A DNA stretch of 64,000 bases from Whitmania pigra (taxonomy: Eukaryota > Annelida > Clitellata > Hirudinida > Haemopidae): NCBI GenBank assembly GCA_021613335.1, contig JAJTWR010000051.1, forward strand, positions 137,501 through 201,500, read 5' to 3'. The stretch's first letter is position 1; each line of letters starts with the position of its first letter. The notes beneath the pieces are model-generated. The model was not told the DNA's origin. It ran no database searches and saw only the letters and a list, made by a program, of their open reading frames with translations. Positions 24,401 through 37,129 of this stretch are shown here, piece by piece. Both the position numbers and the translations under genes were made by a program.

Positions 24401-27400
24401 ATATTATTGGTAACATAATAATATTATTGGTAATATAATAATATTATTGGTAATATAATAATATTATTGGTAATATAATAATATTATTGGTAATATAATA
24501 ATATTATTGGTAATATAATAATATTATTGGTAATATAATAATATTATTGGTAATATAATAATATTATTGGTAATATAATAATATTATAATAATTTATAAT
24601 ATATAATTTATATATATTATAATAATTTATAATATATAATTTATATATATTATAATAATTTATAATATATAATTTATATATATTATAATAATTTATAATA
24701 TTATTGGTAATATAATAATATTATGTAAAATGGTAAGATAACTGATCAAGTTATGATGAGAAATAGTTTTTATGTACTGACTAAGCTCTTCAGTTTGAAG
24801 TATGTAATTCATTGAGGAGAATGTCCATCTCTTGTACCTTGGCATCATTTTGAGATCTCATTCAATCTGATTTTATCATTGATATTTAAAAATGAAAGGA
24901 TTTAAATTTTCAGTGCTCATCGAAACTCCGTAGCTTTGAAAACGACTTTGCCAAAGCAAGAAGATCGGGAATCTATTCTGACAAGAAATTCCATTGATTC
25001 AGACAATCATCTTCCTGTTGAAGATGAAAATTTTTCACGTATTTCAAAAATCGAAGTGGACCCATCATTTGTAGAAACACGTCGTCTCTTGAGACGTCAA
25101 GTTTGTGATAAGGCATCTAACACGGATATTATTCTTCCTCAAGAACATATCAATAACAGCATGAGAGAGGATATAAACCAGGTGAACACTTCAGCCCCAG
25201 GTGTAAATGAGGATTCAGGTTCAATAAACGTTGAGGTTGACAACCAATCCATCAGTAACCCACCTGCAAGTTGTGCCATCGGTGATGAAAACCATAATTA
25301 TTTAAACGGTTCAAAGGCACAAACAACTGAGAAGGTGAATTTGAAAGAAATTGAAGGAATTGATTCAGCAGAAAGTGAATTCAAAACAGAGCAAAATGAA
25401 TTAGACTTTGGAAAAGTTGCAAGTACGGAAACCGATGAAAAAACGAGAAGCAGTTACTTTGAAAACATTGGCTTCTTATCATCTCAAACATCTGTTAATG
25501 ATGATCCAGGTGAAGTTCACAATTGTATTTCAAAAACGTTGACCACCAACATCACCCAAACGTGTGGAAGTGCCAAAGACAGACCTTTGTTATCGTCAGA
25601 AGACACATTGGCAGAAGACAAACCTTCTGGTAGTCTCAATGTCTCTAGAACCAGCAGAAATTCTGGAACATTTTTGAGAGGTGAATCAGTTCAGATGGAT
25701 TCTTGTAAAAATGGTGAATCCAGGAGAGAGTCCTCCAAGGCATACGGGGAAGCTTCCCTTAGTACGAGCATGTCACTTTTGGAAAGCAAGGTATATTTAA
25801 TTAATTAATTAAATTATTTAATGAACTAATAAATTGCTGTAATTCATAACATGAAGCTCATTAATTGAAACTGAATAAATTAATAAAAAAGATATTTAAA
25901 AATCACCTGCAGTCCACATTATGCCCTGATAGTTTGGAGATGTACTGTGATTCACACAAACAAGAAGTGATCAGTTTCATCAGAGCCTTACTCATAAAGT
26001 CTCCGATTCCCAGTGATATCTTGGTCTCCAGTGCCAGTAAGAACCAACAGAAGTGTTTTGTTGAATTTTGCTGTCCTTCGTGTGAACCCAGATGTGCCTT
26101 CACGAGCAATTCTGGCTTTCGATTGGAGACGAAACACGTCCGATTGTGGCTCCACGTAATGTACCTCAGGGACGGAGTCGAGACCAATTCCCGTTGCCAC
26201 GACAACTCCGAGTCATTGCAGAGAGACTATCATATTTTGGGGAGCGAATCGACGACGACGAGCAGTCATCTGGCAAGCTGTTGCGCGAAGCATCAGCTGC
26301 AAATGAAGATGAAGAACAAAATCAGGTTGGCATGGTCCTCCATTCATTCCTTGGAGAAGAAGAGTTTCATTAAAACAGTTCTCTCCGGTTTTCCGCACGA
26401 AAAGGTAAAATTGTTTGTATAGTTGAAAATTTAAAATTTGTTTTTTTTCCAACAAAAAATTATTTTTTATCCTTCATAAAGAAAGGAAAATAACTTAAAT
26501 AAAATTACTCAGCATAATATTCTTACTTATTTAGATTATTATTACTTATTTTTGCAGATGTTTGCATTTTTGATTAGAAATTTTGTCTGCACAAATTTCC
26601 TGTCACAAGCATCAGAATTGTTTATAATTTTTAACTTTCCAGGAGATAAACAAAGCACTGAAAGAACTCCAGGAAAGTCGGTGTTTCGATTTGTTTTCGA
26701 GGAACGAAGGCTCAGAAGAATGGCTTTGTTTCGTCTGCAGAAATAAAACTCACAATCCATCCTTCCTGAGGAGCGATGGGTCACTCAATGTGAATGGTTA
26801 GGGTAACTGACCTGGTTTATTATCATTGTCGTTGTTGTTGTTCTTGTTGTTGTTGTTGTTATGGGTTAGTGGGGGATAAGGATTAGTTGCATCATACATT
26901 TTGTATGTTGTTTAGTGATATAATTTATTTAATAATTATTTATTATTAATTAGTAATGTATTTTAATTTTTACCACGTTACTATCATGATTCTTAGCTAG
27001 TCTAGTATTATTTTTGAAATTAATAATTAAATATATTTACAATTATATTACATTAAATTTCCTTATAAATGTTCAATTTTGTTATTAATATATTATGGGA
27101 ATAAAAATGGAATTAATTACTGTCGTGTTTCAGGCATCCTCAAGAAGAAGAGCGGTTACTTGAAACTTTTCAAACCTTGGAGGTTCACAAGATTTCTCAT
27201 CGATGGCTTCAATCTATCATACATGAACAATGATCAGGTTGATGTCGATGTGAGATCATTTTAATCATTATTATTTTATCATTTTAACAATTATTATTTT
27301 ATCATTTTAACAATTATTATTTTATTTTTTTTTTATTTATTTATTTATTTTATTTCAAAACAAATTGCAGGGTCATCTATGACCTCTTACGCAATTATAT

Positions 27401-28322
27401 ACAATGGTTTTAGATGTTCGCGAGAACAGAGTGCAACGGTAAGAAGGTTAAGTGATCACTTAATTAGGAGGTAATTATTGAGGTTAAAGAGCGACAGGCA
27501 GGATTTGAAGCAAGAAAATGTTGAGGAATTAATGATGTCAGGGGGTAGAGAGTTCCAGGGTTTGACGACTCGGTTGATGAAGAAGTGTTGCCTGTGTTTG
27601 GTGGAACATTGTTCTTGTCGTAGACGAAGGAGATGACCGCGAGTTCTTGAAGTAAGAAACAAAGGGAATTCCGGAATTGTGCACTGAACAAGCCCGTGAA
27701 CTATTTTATAGCAGAAGCATAGGTCGCTGATAAGCCGTCTATGTTCAAGAGTATTGAGTCTCAGCAGTCGTAATCTGGTATGGTAGGGCTTCAAAACATT
27801 TTAATCATGATTTTGATCAGAATAAGGAGTCGATGGTCTAGAATTTCTAAGTTCATCTAAGTGGCATAAATATTTATAGTTTCATTTCATTATAGGTGGT
27901 TGTTATATTGTTATTATTATATATTATTATGTATAATTATAAATGATTGTATTAGATTATAAATGGTCATTACTGTCAATGTTTTATTTTAATGATTTTA
28001 TGTGTAAATAAATTTGATGATTGATGGAGATATATTTTGCCAGCCTGTTCATCTGGAAGAGATCACAAAAGTGAAGGCCAAAGAACATAGCATGCTTCTT
28101 ACCAAGTACACCACAGTTTCCCTAACTGCTGTAAAAGCAGCAAATTCTTCCCACAGTTCAGGGCATGCTCCAGGGGATGGCAACCGACTTAAGAAAAAGA
28201 AGTTGACTTTGAGATTCTTTGACCAAAATGAGGCCAAAACCTGGATCAGATGTTTGTACGTGGTCATGACCAAATTTCAAAATGTCTCCGACAACCTCGG
28301 CACGTACCTCCTTTCTGAGTGA
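21476..28322 (+). CDS. VEPH1: Melted / VEPH1 homologue (ARM-like helical repeats plus C-terminal PH domain)
   Basis: Eleven exons: 21476-21684, 21765-21906, 22215-22392, 22981-23147, 23406-23618, 24044-24261, 24914-25790, 25913-26404, 26643-26796, 27134-27237, 28044-28322, giving about 1010 residues (human VEPH1 833). The N-terminus (AGELFHVDDRLIEPHL; VAEICLARSIVAIR) and PHAKIASDILSYF match the family start. Exons 2-6 are helical repeats. Exon 7 is a long Ser/Asn/Glu-rich linker (about residues 376-668), which explains the extra length. Exons 8-9 contain the family segment ESRCFDLFSRNEGSEEWLC. Exons 10-11 are the PH domain (GILKKKSGYLKLFKPW; LTLRFFDQNEAKTWIRCL). Melted proteins sit at the membrane and tune insulin/TOR-FOXO, and in vertebrates TGF-beta, signalling. 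The exon 6 donor (GAGAG|GTTAAA) was chosen because it is the one that keeps phase with exon 7. Introns hold two satellites and a LINE tail. Confidence 0.9.
22022..22168. repeat. 38-bp tandem repeat in VEPH1 intron 2
   Basis: About 3.7 copies of a 38-bp unit containing ACTAACCATTAAGCTAAAT; the CTAACC word recurs at 22033, 22071, 22109 and 22147, exactly 38 bp apart. Copies are essentially identical. Confidence 0.95.
24371..24590. repeat. 20-bp palindromic satellite in VEPH1 intron 6
   Basis: Eleven tandem copies of TAATATAATAATATTATTGG in strict 20-bp register, the first and third being variants. The core AATAATATTATT is a perfect inverted repeat, so the array could form multiple cruciforms. 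Confidence 0.97.
24588..24725. repeat. 33-bp AT satellite adjoining the 20-bp satellite
   Basis: A 33-bp unit (AATAATTTATAATATATAAT followed by TTATATATATTAT) begins at 24588, 24621, 24654 and 24687. A single copy of the 20-bp unit reappears at the end, near 24704-24722, so the second array is inserted within or derived from the first. Confidence 0.93.
27325..27800 (-). mobile_element. 5'-truncated CR1-like LINE (3' end) in VEPH1 intron 10
   Basis: The minus strand encodes 112 residues (27794-27456) with the C-terminal signature of CR1-type reverse transcriptases: RLRLLRLNTLEHRRLISDL, YKIVHGL, RTRGH and WNSLPPDI. A 3' UTR and an AAATAAAT-type tail (about 27325-27355) follow. It is truncated at the 5' end as is usual for LINE insertions and opposes the host gene. 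No frame breaks are seen in this short piece, so it may be fairly young. Confidence 0.85.
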
Positions 28323-29836
28323 TTCGGATTAGGATTCAGATTTCAGACATTCCTTTGTTATTTTTGTTTATTTTTGTTTCAAACAATACATCACAAACAA
28401 CATCACAAGGCTCACATGCTGTTTTGGGGTTTGTTTTTGCAGTCTGATACTCAATTCCATTGCTTTATTTGGGAAGTTTTGCAGAATTATTCTTGAGAAT
28501 TTATGAACTGAAAAGGCCATCCTTGGTCATTAATTTTTACTAATTTTCAATTTATTTTATTTTATTGTCATCATTCTGTAGTATGAGCTCAGGAGTTTTT
28601 CACATCTGCAACAAACATTTATTTATTTTGATTTAAAATTTCTTTGGAATGGAAAAGTTTATTGTTTTCTCTGACTTATTGCAACAATTTTTTTTGTATT
28701 CTAGGATTTTTCAAGACTACTGATCCAAATTCTAGAGGGAATTGTTGGAATATTTTTTTAAGTATTTTATTTTTTCATTACAAAACAAATTCATACAATT
28801 AGTTAAACATTCGTAGAAGTAGAGTCCGACCGAAAATGATTTTTGGGGTGAGACCGAAAACGAAAATAGACCGAATAGCAAAAAATGCTTGACACCGAAA
28901 AAGAAGAAAAAACGAAAACTAAAGCCTTAAAAAAACGAAAACAAAAATAAATTAAAATTAAAGTAGTTTAATTTAATAAAGTATGTACTTCAATAGACAA
29001 GTTTTAGACAAATTTATTAAGATCTGTTTATGAAAATTTATATTATGGTGAACATTAGGTGCCGATGCTTTTTTTGTTATTCTCGAGCTCAAGAAATATG
29101 TTAAGTTGATGTATTGCAGCAGCAGAGATAGAGATATTGTTGTAGTTGTGATTCTTCGTTAAATTAAACAATAATTTGTAGATTTAATTGATATGTTTAG
29201 TATTCAAGATGTGATTAATTCAGAGTTATATTAGGTTAAGAATGAAATTATTCTTCCATCGTTTTTAAACTTTCTTAAATCTCTAAAATAACTTGGAACT
29301 TGTAATGTTAAGAAAGAAATTGGGTTATCCACTTCCCAAAATTGACAATAGGAAATTTCTGTCAGTGACTGTGAGCGTTGCAATAAATTGCTGGCATATT
29401 TAAATATAAAAATGACAGTTATAATGCTACATATTTGTCATGTAAAGTAAAATTTAAAGTAAAGTTTTCAAAAAAGTATCTTGGTAGCAAGATCATAATT
29501 CCCTGAGTTGTTGTTTCCCCTGTCTGTTTCTTCTCATTTTCAACTCTAATTATAAAACATTTTACGAATGCACGCAACATCAAATATTTGTTTTGATGTG
29601 CCCGTTTACAAAGGTAATTTGAGGAAAGAGGCCATTTTTCGATCGATTCGTGAAATTACTAAGAAACGGTCCACAAAGCATAATTTTACTCGACAAAAAA
29701 TAATATCATAATTTATGCCCACGTCATTAAAAGTTCCCTTTTCCTTGAAAAATATATATTTAAGAAAATTTAAATTTTAGATATTGTGACCTGAGAAATT
29801 CAAATTCTGATGATAATTTAGCATTTTTAGGAAATG
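28323..29836. other. AT-rich intergenic region downstream of VEPH1
   Basis: No coding exon recognised. At 28825-28935 a GACCGAAAA/ACGAAAA word is repeated about ten times in a degenerate pattern. The VEPH1 3' UTR probably occupies the first few hundred bases. Confidence 0.5.
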
Positions 29837-31378
29837 TAAAAATCTAGCAAATTCATTGCGTTACGAATTGCTTTTTGAGACTAGGAGAAACATTTTAGTA
29901 TAATAGTAAGGAATTCATTGCATTGTAAATCGCTAGAGGGTTTAAATTGTTAACGGATCTTAGGATTAATTAGAAAATTTGAATTTATTACTTTAATTCT
30001 TATAAATCCGAATTTATGACGGTTCTGTTAATGCTGGTGATATTGTTTTTTTTTTTTACAAAAGGTTGGCTTATATGGAAATAAACAATTTATATTAAAT
30101 AAATTATCAAGTTAAATTAAACAAATATTTGAATAATAAAAAAGATTTGTTCCTCTCTGCACCAAGTGCAAACACCCTTGTTATGTTTTAGATTATTTCA
30201 GCAAGATTTCAGTGCGTCGGTTTGAAGACAATTTGCAACTTGATTATTGCCACGTTTCCATGACTACATCTATTAACATTAACATAAAGACAAAAACTTG
30301 TGTTTTTATTATATTTTTAATATTTATTAACATGTACTTATAGAGTTTCATACGACAATACAAAATTTATTCTAAGTTATCGTGATGACTTCTCATCTGC
30401 TTTTGCTGAAAGGTTATTTAAGTGCTGTTTTTACGTGAGAAGGAAAGATTCATAATGCTTTTCCTCCTGTTTCTAAATCTTCTTTCTTCTCGAAAAATAA
30501 TTTTTTAAATAATGGCATGCTTTGTAATTTTTATAGGATAATAAGAGCCTTAAGGTGGGTTAGCAAACAACCTAAAGAAAATTGTGTCTAATTTTAAAAC
30601 AAGTTTGGATTTTTATAATAATTATAATTGATTGTGTAATATTGAAATAAACTTAAATTACGACTTAAGGGTTATAACAGATTTTTTTAGAGGCTTATTC
30701 AAACAAATCTAAACAATATACATTTTCTTGCAGAAAATCATGATTGCTTCACAATTACTCATTGAAATTGCTGCTGTTCTTGGGATATATTCGAGTTGTT
30801 GTCAATTAGACTCGTTCCGTCCAATCCTGAGTTGCAACAGCAAGCCTGCATGTCCCTTAGACAACCCTTACCTCGTTCTTTCTTTGACCAATTTCTTCAA
30901 AGATGTTGATTGTTCAATCATCTCGATGGAGGTAATGTGTGCATTTCTGTGCCAAACGAATGAGGAATGCGTTAGTTTCAACCAGTTGCCGAATAAAGAA
31001 TGTCACATGCTTCGAACGCTTCCTTATCAAATTATTGAAAGACCTGGATGCAAACTGTTTGAGGTCGGTTGTTTGTCGAGTACTTAATAATGTCGATTAA
31101 TTTTCAAATAACCTTTTCAGAAGATTCGAAGCAAAGACACTTGTCTTCTGAATGGTAAGACGTTGTCTTTATTAATAGAGAGCACGTAGAGAGTATATGA
31201 GAATAGATAATTCTGAATTGAAAATAAAAAAAACAAACTAAATTTCAAGTTTAAAAAAAAAGTATAAACTACAAAATTGTAACCACAGAATCTGTTATTA
31301 GTTGTATTAATCCAATTTAGAAATTGCAGAATATATATTTTAAGTTGTTCATGATTTGGAGTATATATATCCTATTAC
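29837..31378 (+). repeat. Segmental duplication, arm A (with arm D at 47427-48951)
   Basis: From AAAAATCTAGCAAATTCATT onward this arm aligns, almost base for base by eye, with 47427-48951. It covers the upstream spacer, the PAN exon and the small following exon, and ends just before the fucolectin exon. More diverged versions of the same spacer precede the gene at 33547 (from about 33180) and the remnant near 37.1 kb. Confidence 0.85.
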
Positions 31379-32221
31379 ATTTAAGTTTCTAATGGGACTA
31401 ATCTGGCTTTTGGAAGACCTACATGTCAGAGTTCAACTTATTTGTTTTACAATCGACCACTTTATTCTTGGCTGGCTGTTGATGGACTGAATGGAACCGA
31501 TCCTCATCAGTTTGAATGTTGCCATACAAATGATAAAATTGGAGTAACCAGCTGGTTTATGGTTAAACTTAAAGTTACTACAAAGGTCAATAGTGTTGGG
31601 ATTTTGGCACGTTTTACTACAGATTCAACAGTGAGTAAGTGATTTTAATTTAAAGAAGATGTGTTCAAATAAAAACATTTAAACGGATTATTCTCACATT
31701 TTGTCATGTTTTACTATCGATTGCACGGCTTTAGACAGTTTTTTACCTCCTTAAAATAATTATTAAGTTGAAGCTTTTATGCCGGAAATGTTTATTGCCG
31801 GATGATGTTGATCGGAAAGAGAACACGTATGATAAATATACATAAAGACCAATAAATAGATAATTCGGTTCATCTATGCATCGTCCATCACTAATAATGC
31901 TTAAATAATGTTGACATCACATTCATAAATTTCTTTATATATTGAGAAGTTGAAAATTGAAATTCTTATTCAGTGGACAGATTGAGAAACCTGACGATTG
32001 GAGTGACAAATGAATCTTGGCCTCTCAAGCAACCAATAACAGATTATTACCATTTGTGTGGTTATTACAATGGACCCCGTGTTTCCGCAAAATGGATCAT
32101 CATCAAATGTTCTCTGACAGTTCCTCCTGCCAGATTTGTCGTCGTCCATCCTGGCATACCAGATACATGTGTGACTCTTTGTGAAATTCAAGTTTTTGGC
32201 GTTATTTACTCGGAATGCTGA
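30740..32221 (+). CDS. Secreted PAN/Apple-like plus fucolectin-type (F5/8C) lectin, copy 1
   Basis: Coding exons 30740-31063, 31121-31154, 31386-31634 and 31974-32221 make 284 residues in one frame. The ATG lies just after a conserved acceptor (TTTTCTTGCAG), so a non-coding 5' exon exists upstream. Residues 1-22 form a signal peptide (MIASQLLIEIAAVLG...). Residues about 30-110 are cysteine-rich with CAFLCQTNEECVSFNQL, a PAN/Apple-like pattern. Residues about 120-284 resemble the eel-fucolectin/tachylectin-4 domain: NLAFGRPTCQSSTY, WLAVDGLNGT, CCHTND, and the end VTLCEIQVFG. Such domains bind fucosylated glycans and often act in innate immunity; that role here is inference. It has a tandem neighbour at 33547 with identical exon lengths. 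Confidence 0.82.
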
Positions 32222-33546
32222 ATGAGTTTTGTTAAATGAATTTTTAAAATAGCTGCAGAATTACTCAAAAATGATTTCAATCTGCAACTTCATTAAGAAC
32301 CTTATCTTGTCTATATTGATTACTGTCTTAGTTACGAATAATTAATGATTAGATGAATACGTCAGGTCATGATCTATGAAGGTCATCAAATTAAATTTGT
32401 TTTTGAAGTAAAATGAATTATATTAAAAAGTACAGAAATATAAAAATCTGGAACTCGTACCACGAAGATATAGTGTCAGCTGGTTCTTTTTCACGTTTTA
32501 CAAGTTTAGATTCGCATGCTGACATCTCTCGTAATTGTTGTTGATGGAGCTTCTAGAAATTCGATGATTTTCTCTTCTGATTTTCTTTTCGTTTCTGCCG
32601 TTTCTTCTTCGCTCGTCGTAGCTTTTGTTTTTCTGTAGTGATCATCTTTCTTTTCTTTTCGGTCATATTAGAGGCTCTTTTAAAGATCACCTTTGACCAA
32701 TTTGTTAGTGATTAGAAAAGATTCAATTAATGTTACAGCTTAGTAATTACCGGGATTAGCAGGCGAAAGCTGCGAGCAACCTGTGATCTTTCCTTATTAA
32801 ATTAGCATTCAAAACAACGATTAATTTCAAATTATAGACCCGACGAAATACGTCGGATTCTTAACATCTTTTGAGACGAAGATGCCATATTACGATCGAT
32901 TCATGGAATTATAAAGCATCAGACCACAATATTCATAAGCAAAAATTAAATCCCACCATAATTGCACGGCGATTATGCTCGGCTTTACAAATTCCATCTC
33001 ATTCTTGAATATAGGGCAAAAGAAATTCGAATTTGATATCCGAAAACGTTTTAATATTTAACAAAATTTATTGCCAAAATGAATATTAATGCTGTTTCTG
33101 ACATCTGGTAAAACGTTTTAAAAGAATTTATTGCTTTGTAAGTCGTTGGTTCAATTGGTTTAATTTTATAAATTACTTAAGGATTATTTTCTCATCTGCA
33201 TTTGCTGAAGGGTTATTTAAGCGCTGTTTTTATGTAAGAAGGAAAATATTAATAATGTTTTTCCTCCTGTTTATGAATCGCTTCTTTATTCTCGAAAAAC
33301 AAATTTTTTAAATAATTGCATGCTTTTGTTATTTTAGGGAGCCTTAAGGTAGATGTGCAAGCATCCTAAAAAATTTGTGAATGTCATTTTAAAATAAGTT
33401 GACATCTTTACAATTTAAAATTGATTGTGTAACAATGAATTAAGCTTATAATGAATTTATTTTAATAAATTGTAATTTAAGAGTTACAAAAGTGTGTTCT
33501 AGAGGCGTATTGAAACAAATCTAATACATTTTTTTTACAGAACATC
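32222..33546. other. Spacer between tandem lectin copies
   Basis: AT-rich spacer. The part from about 33180 to 33540 is homologous to the region upstream of copy 1 and ends in the conserved acceptor TTTTTTTACAG before the copy 2 start. The unlocated non-coding first exon should lie here. No other gene seen. Confidence 0.55.
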
Positions 33547-34992
33547 ATGAATTTTTCACAATTACTCATTAAAATTGCTGCTATTCTTGGGATACAATTT
33601 AGTTGTGGCCAATTATACTCGTTCCGTCCAATCTTGAGTTGCAACAGCAAGCCTGCATGTCCCTTAGACAACCCTTACCTCAATCTTTCTTTGACCAATT
33701 TCTTCATAGATGTTGATTGTTCAATTATCTCGATGGAGGTAATGTGTGCATTTCTGTGCCAAACGAATGAGGAATGCGTTAGTTTCAACCAGTTGCAAAA
33801 TAAGGAATGTCACATGTTTCGAACGCTTCCTTATCAAATTATTGAAAGAACGGGATGCAAACTATTTGAGGTCGGTTGTTTGTCGAGTATTTAATATTGT
33901 CAATTAATTTTCAAATAACATTTTCAGAAGATTCGAAGCAAAGACTCTTGTCTTCTAAATAGTGAGACATTGTTTAGACATTTATTATTAGTTTAATTAG
34001 AAAAGAATAATGTAAATTAAAAAAAAAATCATACAAAAGAATATGTTTTACAAAACTGTAATAACTACAGAAGCTGGGCAACATTATCAATCAACTTTAG
34101 AAAATATTTAATATATATTTTTAATTTTTTTTCTTTTTGGGAATACTTGTCCTATTATATTTAAGTTTCTAATGAAACTAATCTGGCTCTTGGGAGACCT
34201 ACATGTCAGAGTTCAACTTATTTGGTGGACGATCGACCACTTTATTCTTGGCTGGCTGTTGATGGACTGTATGGAACCAAACCTCTCCAGTTTGAATGTT
34301 GCCACACAAATGATAGAATTGGAGTAACCAACTGGTTTATGGTTAAACTTAAATTTACTGCAAAGGTCAATAGTGTTAGGATATTGGCACGTTTGGCTAC
34401 ATCTTCAACAGTGAGTAAGTGATTTTAATTTAAAAGAGATGTGTTCAAATAAAAACATTTAATCGGGTTATACTCAATCATATTTTACTAACGATTGCCT
34501 GTTTTTAGACAGTTTATTACCCCCTTAAAATAATTATTAAGTTGAAGCTTTTATGAATGTTAAATGACGGAAAAGATGTTGATTAGAAAGAGAACACGTA
34601 TGATAAATATACATAAAGACCAATAGCTAGATAATTCGGTTCATCTATGTATCGTCCATCACTAATAATTCTTGAATAACATTGACTTCACATTCACAAA
34701 TTTCTTTATATGGTGAGTAGTTGAACATTGAAATTGTTATTCAGTGGAAAGATTGAAAAACCTGACGATTGGAGTGACAAATGAATCTTGGCCTCTCAAG
34801 CAACCAATAACAGATTATTACCATTTGTGTGGTTATTATGATGGACCACTTGTGTCCGCAAAATGGATCAGCATCAACTGTTCTCTGACAGTTCCTCCTG
34901 CCAGATATGTCGTGGTCCATCCTGGCATACCAGATGGACATATGAGCCTTTGTGAAATTCAAGTTTTTGGCGTTAATTACTCGGATTGCTGA
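33547..34992 (+). CDS. Secreted PAN/Apple-like plus fucolectin-type (F5/8C) lectin, copy 2
   Basis: Exons 33547-33870, 33928-33961, 34166-34414 and 34745-34992 have exactly the same lengths (324, 34, 249, 248 nt) and phases as copy 1; 284 residues. It begins MNFSQLLIKIAAILGIQFSC (signal peptide), keeps all PAN-region cysteines (CSIISMEVMCAFLCQTNEEC) and the fucolectin motifs NLALGRPTCQSSTY, WLAVDGLYG and CCHTND. Differences from copy 1 cluster in the fucolectin domain (LVDDRP for LFYNRP, TKPLQ for TDPHQ, PDGHMS for PDTCVT). These are candidate ligand-contact changes. Both copies look functional: no stops or frameshifts, splice sites conserved. Confidence 0.82.
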
Positions 34993-37129
34993 ATGAGTTT
35001 TGAGGGAATTTTAAAAATAGCTGCAAATTACTCAAAAATGATTTTAATCTGCAACTTCATCAAGAACCTGATCTTGTCTATATTGATTACTGACTTTGTT
35101 ACAAATTAATAATGATTGGACGATTACGTCAGGTCATGAATGGTGAGGGTCATCAATTTAAATTCGTTTGCTGAAGTGAAATTAATTGTGAAACCACTTA
35201 TTATTGACTTTTATTAAGATGATTTTCAAGCTCCAATTGACTATTATTTGTTATTACCTTGTTATTACCTCAGTCTAATAAAGGGGATCCTATATTAAAT
35301 TAGCATAAAATGGATAAGAAAAAAGATTCGTAATTGTGATGTCTTTAAAAAATAAATTGGCTTTTGCCCTCTTCCGCTTCCCTGCATCGATGCACCGATG
35401 AATGGATAGACACATGGAAGAGAATTCTCATAGGTGAGCAAAAATTTGTATTGTTGTATAAAATTGTAGAAAAATAAGAATATCTATTATTCTGAATGAA
35501 CTTTATAAAAGTAATAGAAACAAAAGACATTTTGATCGATATCTTCCGTTCGTCATAGAGGTAAGTATGAGACTAAAAGCAAACTTGTAACAATGAACTT
35601 GATAGTCCGAAGACGGTCTTAGTTAAAATGCATTAAAAACACAGCTTTTAATGTAAAATTTTGTGTTTCAGCTTAATGGATTTGCTTATAATAATGTGTT
35701 CCAGAAGGAAAGATATTCTTAATTAAATTCCTTGCGCTGGAGTTATTATTTTTAACTTTCCCAAAGCCTACCTATATAACTATATATATCGTACAATCGA
35801 CATTACCCTCTGGTAATATTATTTAACATCGACAATTTAACTCCGTAGATAGAGGCTACACTTAGTTATTAGAAAAGATTCAATGTAATGTCATAGCATA
35901 ATAATTACCAGGATTACCAGCTGATTGTCTTTCCTCATTAAATTAACATTCAAAACAACCATTAATTTTGAATTAAAGGCCCAGCAATATACATCAGATT
36001 TTTAATGCCTTTTGAGACTAAGGTGCCATATTTCGACCGATTAACGAAATTAAAATCGTCAGACCATAACTTTCACCGACAAAAATTAATCCACAAACAA
36101 TTGCATGCGCACGACGATTACGATCAGCTGTACAAATTCCCTCGTTCTTGAACACAAGGTAAAAGAAATTTAAATTCTGAAGACAATTTCATTTCCAAAA
36201 AAGTTTCAATATTTAACAAATGAATATTAATGCTGTTTCTGAATCTGGAAAAACGTTTTAAAATTTAAATAATTAATTGCTTTTCAGTCGATTAATTTTA
36301 TAATCTTTTTATAAATTTTATAATATTTTATAATAATACCTAGATACTCAAATCCTCATCTTGAATGTTCAGGCCTAATAACTGAATACTTGCTTAATAA
36401 ACTTACTCAAAAGCTTTCTAGTTTGTTGACCCCGAGTTATTTCAATATTTGCGATTTTTGTAGATGTTGCTTAATAAATATATTTAGGAAGTTGTTCAAA
36501 TGATTTTGTTAACCATTGTCAAAAATTAAGCATATATTGATCAAATTCAGAATTGGTTCTTTTAGTAGGGGAAAATAAATGCCCAGAAATACTTCATTTG
36601 GGATAGACTAGAAAATGATTAGCACAAAAACTTAAATACACTGAAAATTTTTGTTACTCTGTATAACATGTAGTGCTAAATTGTAAGTTATTTTAAGTGA
36701 TTTAAAACTGTTATGACCATCAAAGTTCCTGAAATTCTAAAACTTGCATTGTTTCAAAACAAGTTATTTAAAATAAAATAAAACTTTAAATTCAGCTCGA
36801 TAACTGATACATTAATTGATGGCAATCTCAGGAAACCTAAGGACCAGGTACAATGTGCTTGTCCTAGATACTCTATTATTCTAAGAAAAGTTTAGTAATT
36901 ATAATAATAATGGTTGCCTCAACTATATTATATCATAACATTATTTATATTATATTGACTACATCTCATTGGTAAGAAAAACACAAAATAAAGATTCTGA
37001 GAACAAATGTGCCTTTTTTCTAGAATATTATTGATTGCTTCAACGATATTAAATCTGAACATTTTGTAAATTGTATTGCTTGCATTTCAATTGTAAAAAA
37101 ACACAAAAGAAAAGATTGTGAAAGTGTTC
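34993..37129. other. AT-rich intergenic region after lectin copy 2
   Basis: No gene recognised. From 34993 to about 35170 the copy 1 downstream flank is repeated. A diverged piece of the lectin upstream spacer lies near 35870-36260. A short CR1-like piece lies at 35735-35815. Confidence 0.5.
35735..35815 (-). mobile_element. Short CR1-like LINE remnant
   Basis: About 80 bp resembling 55410-55470 in the CR1-like fragment: TTTAACTTTCCCAAAGCCTA against TTTAAGTTTCCCGATGCCTT, followed in both by CCTATATAA and ACCCTCTGGTA/GCCCTCTGGTA. Decayed. Confidence 0.5.
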
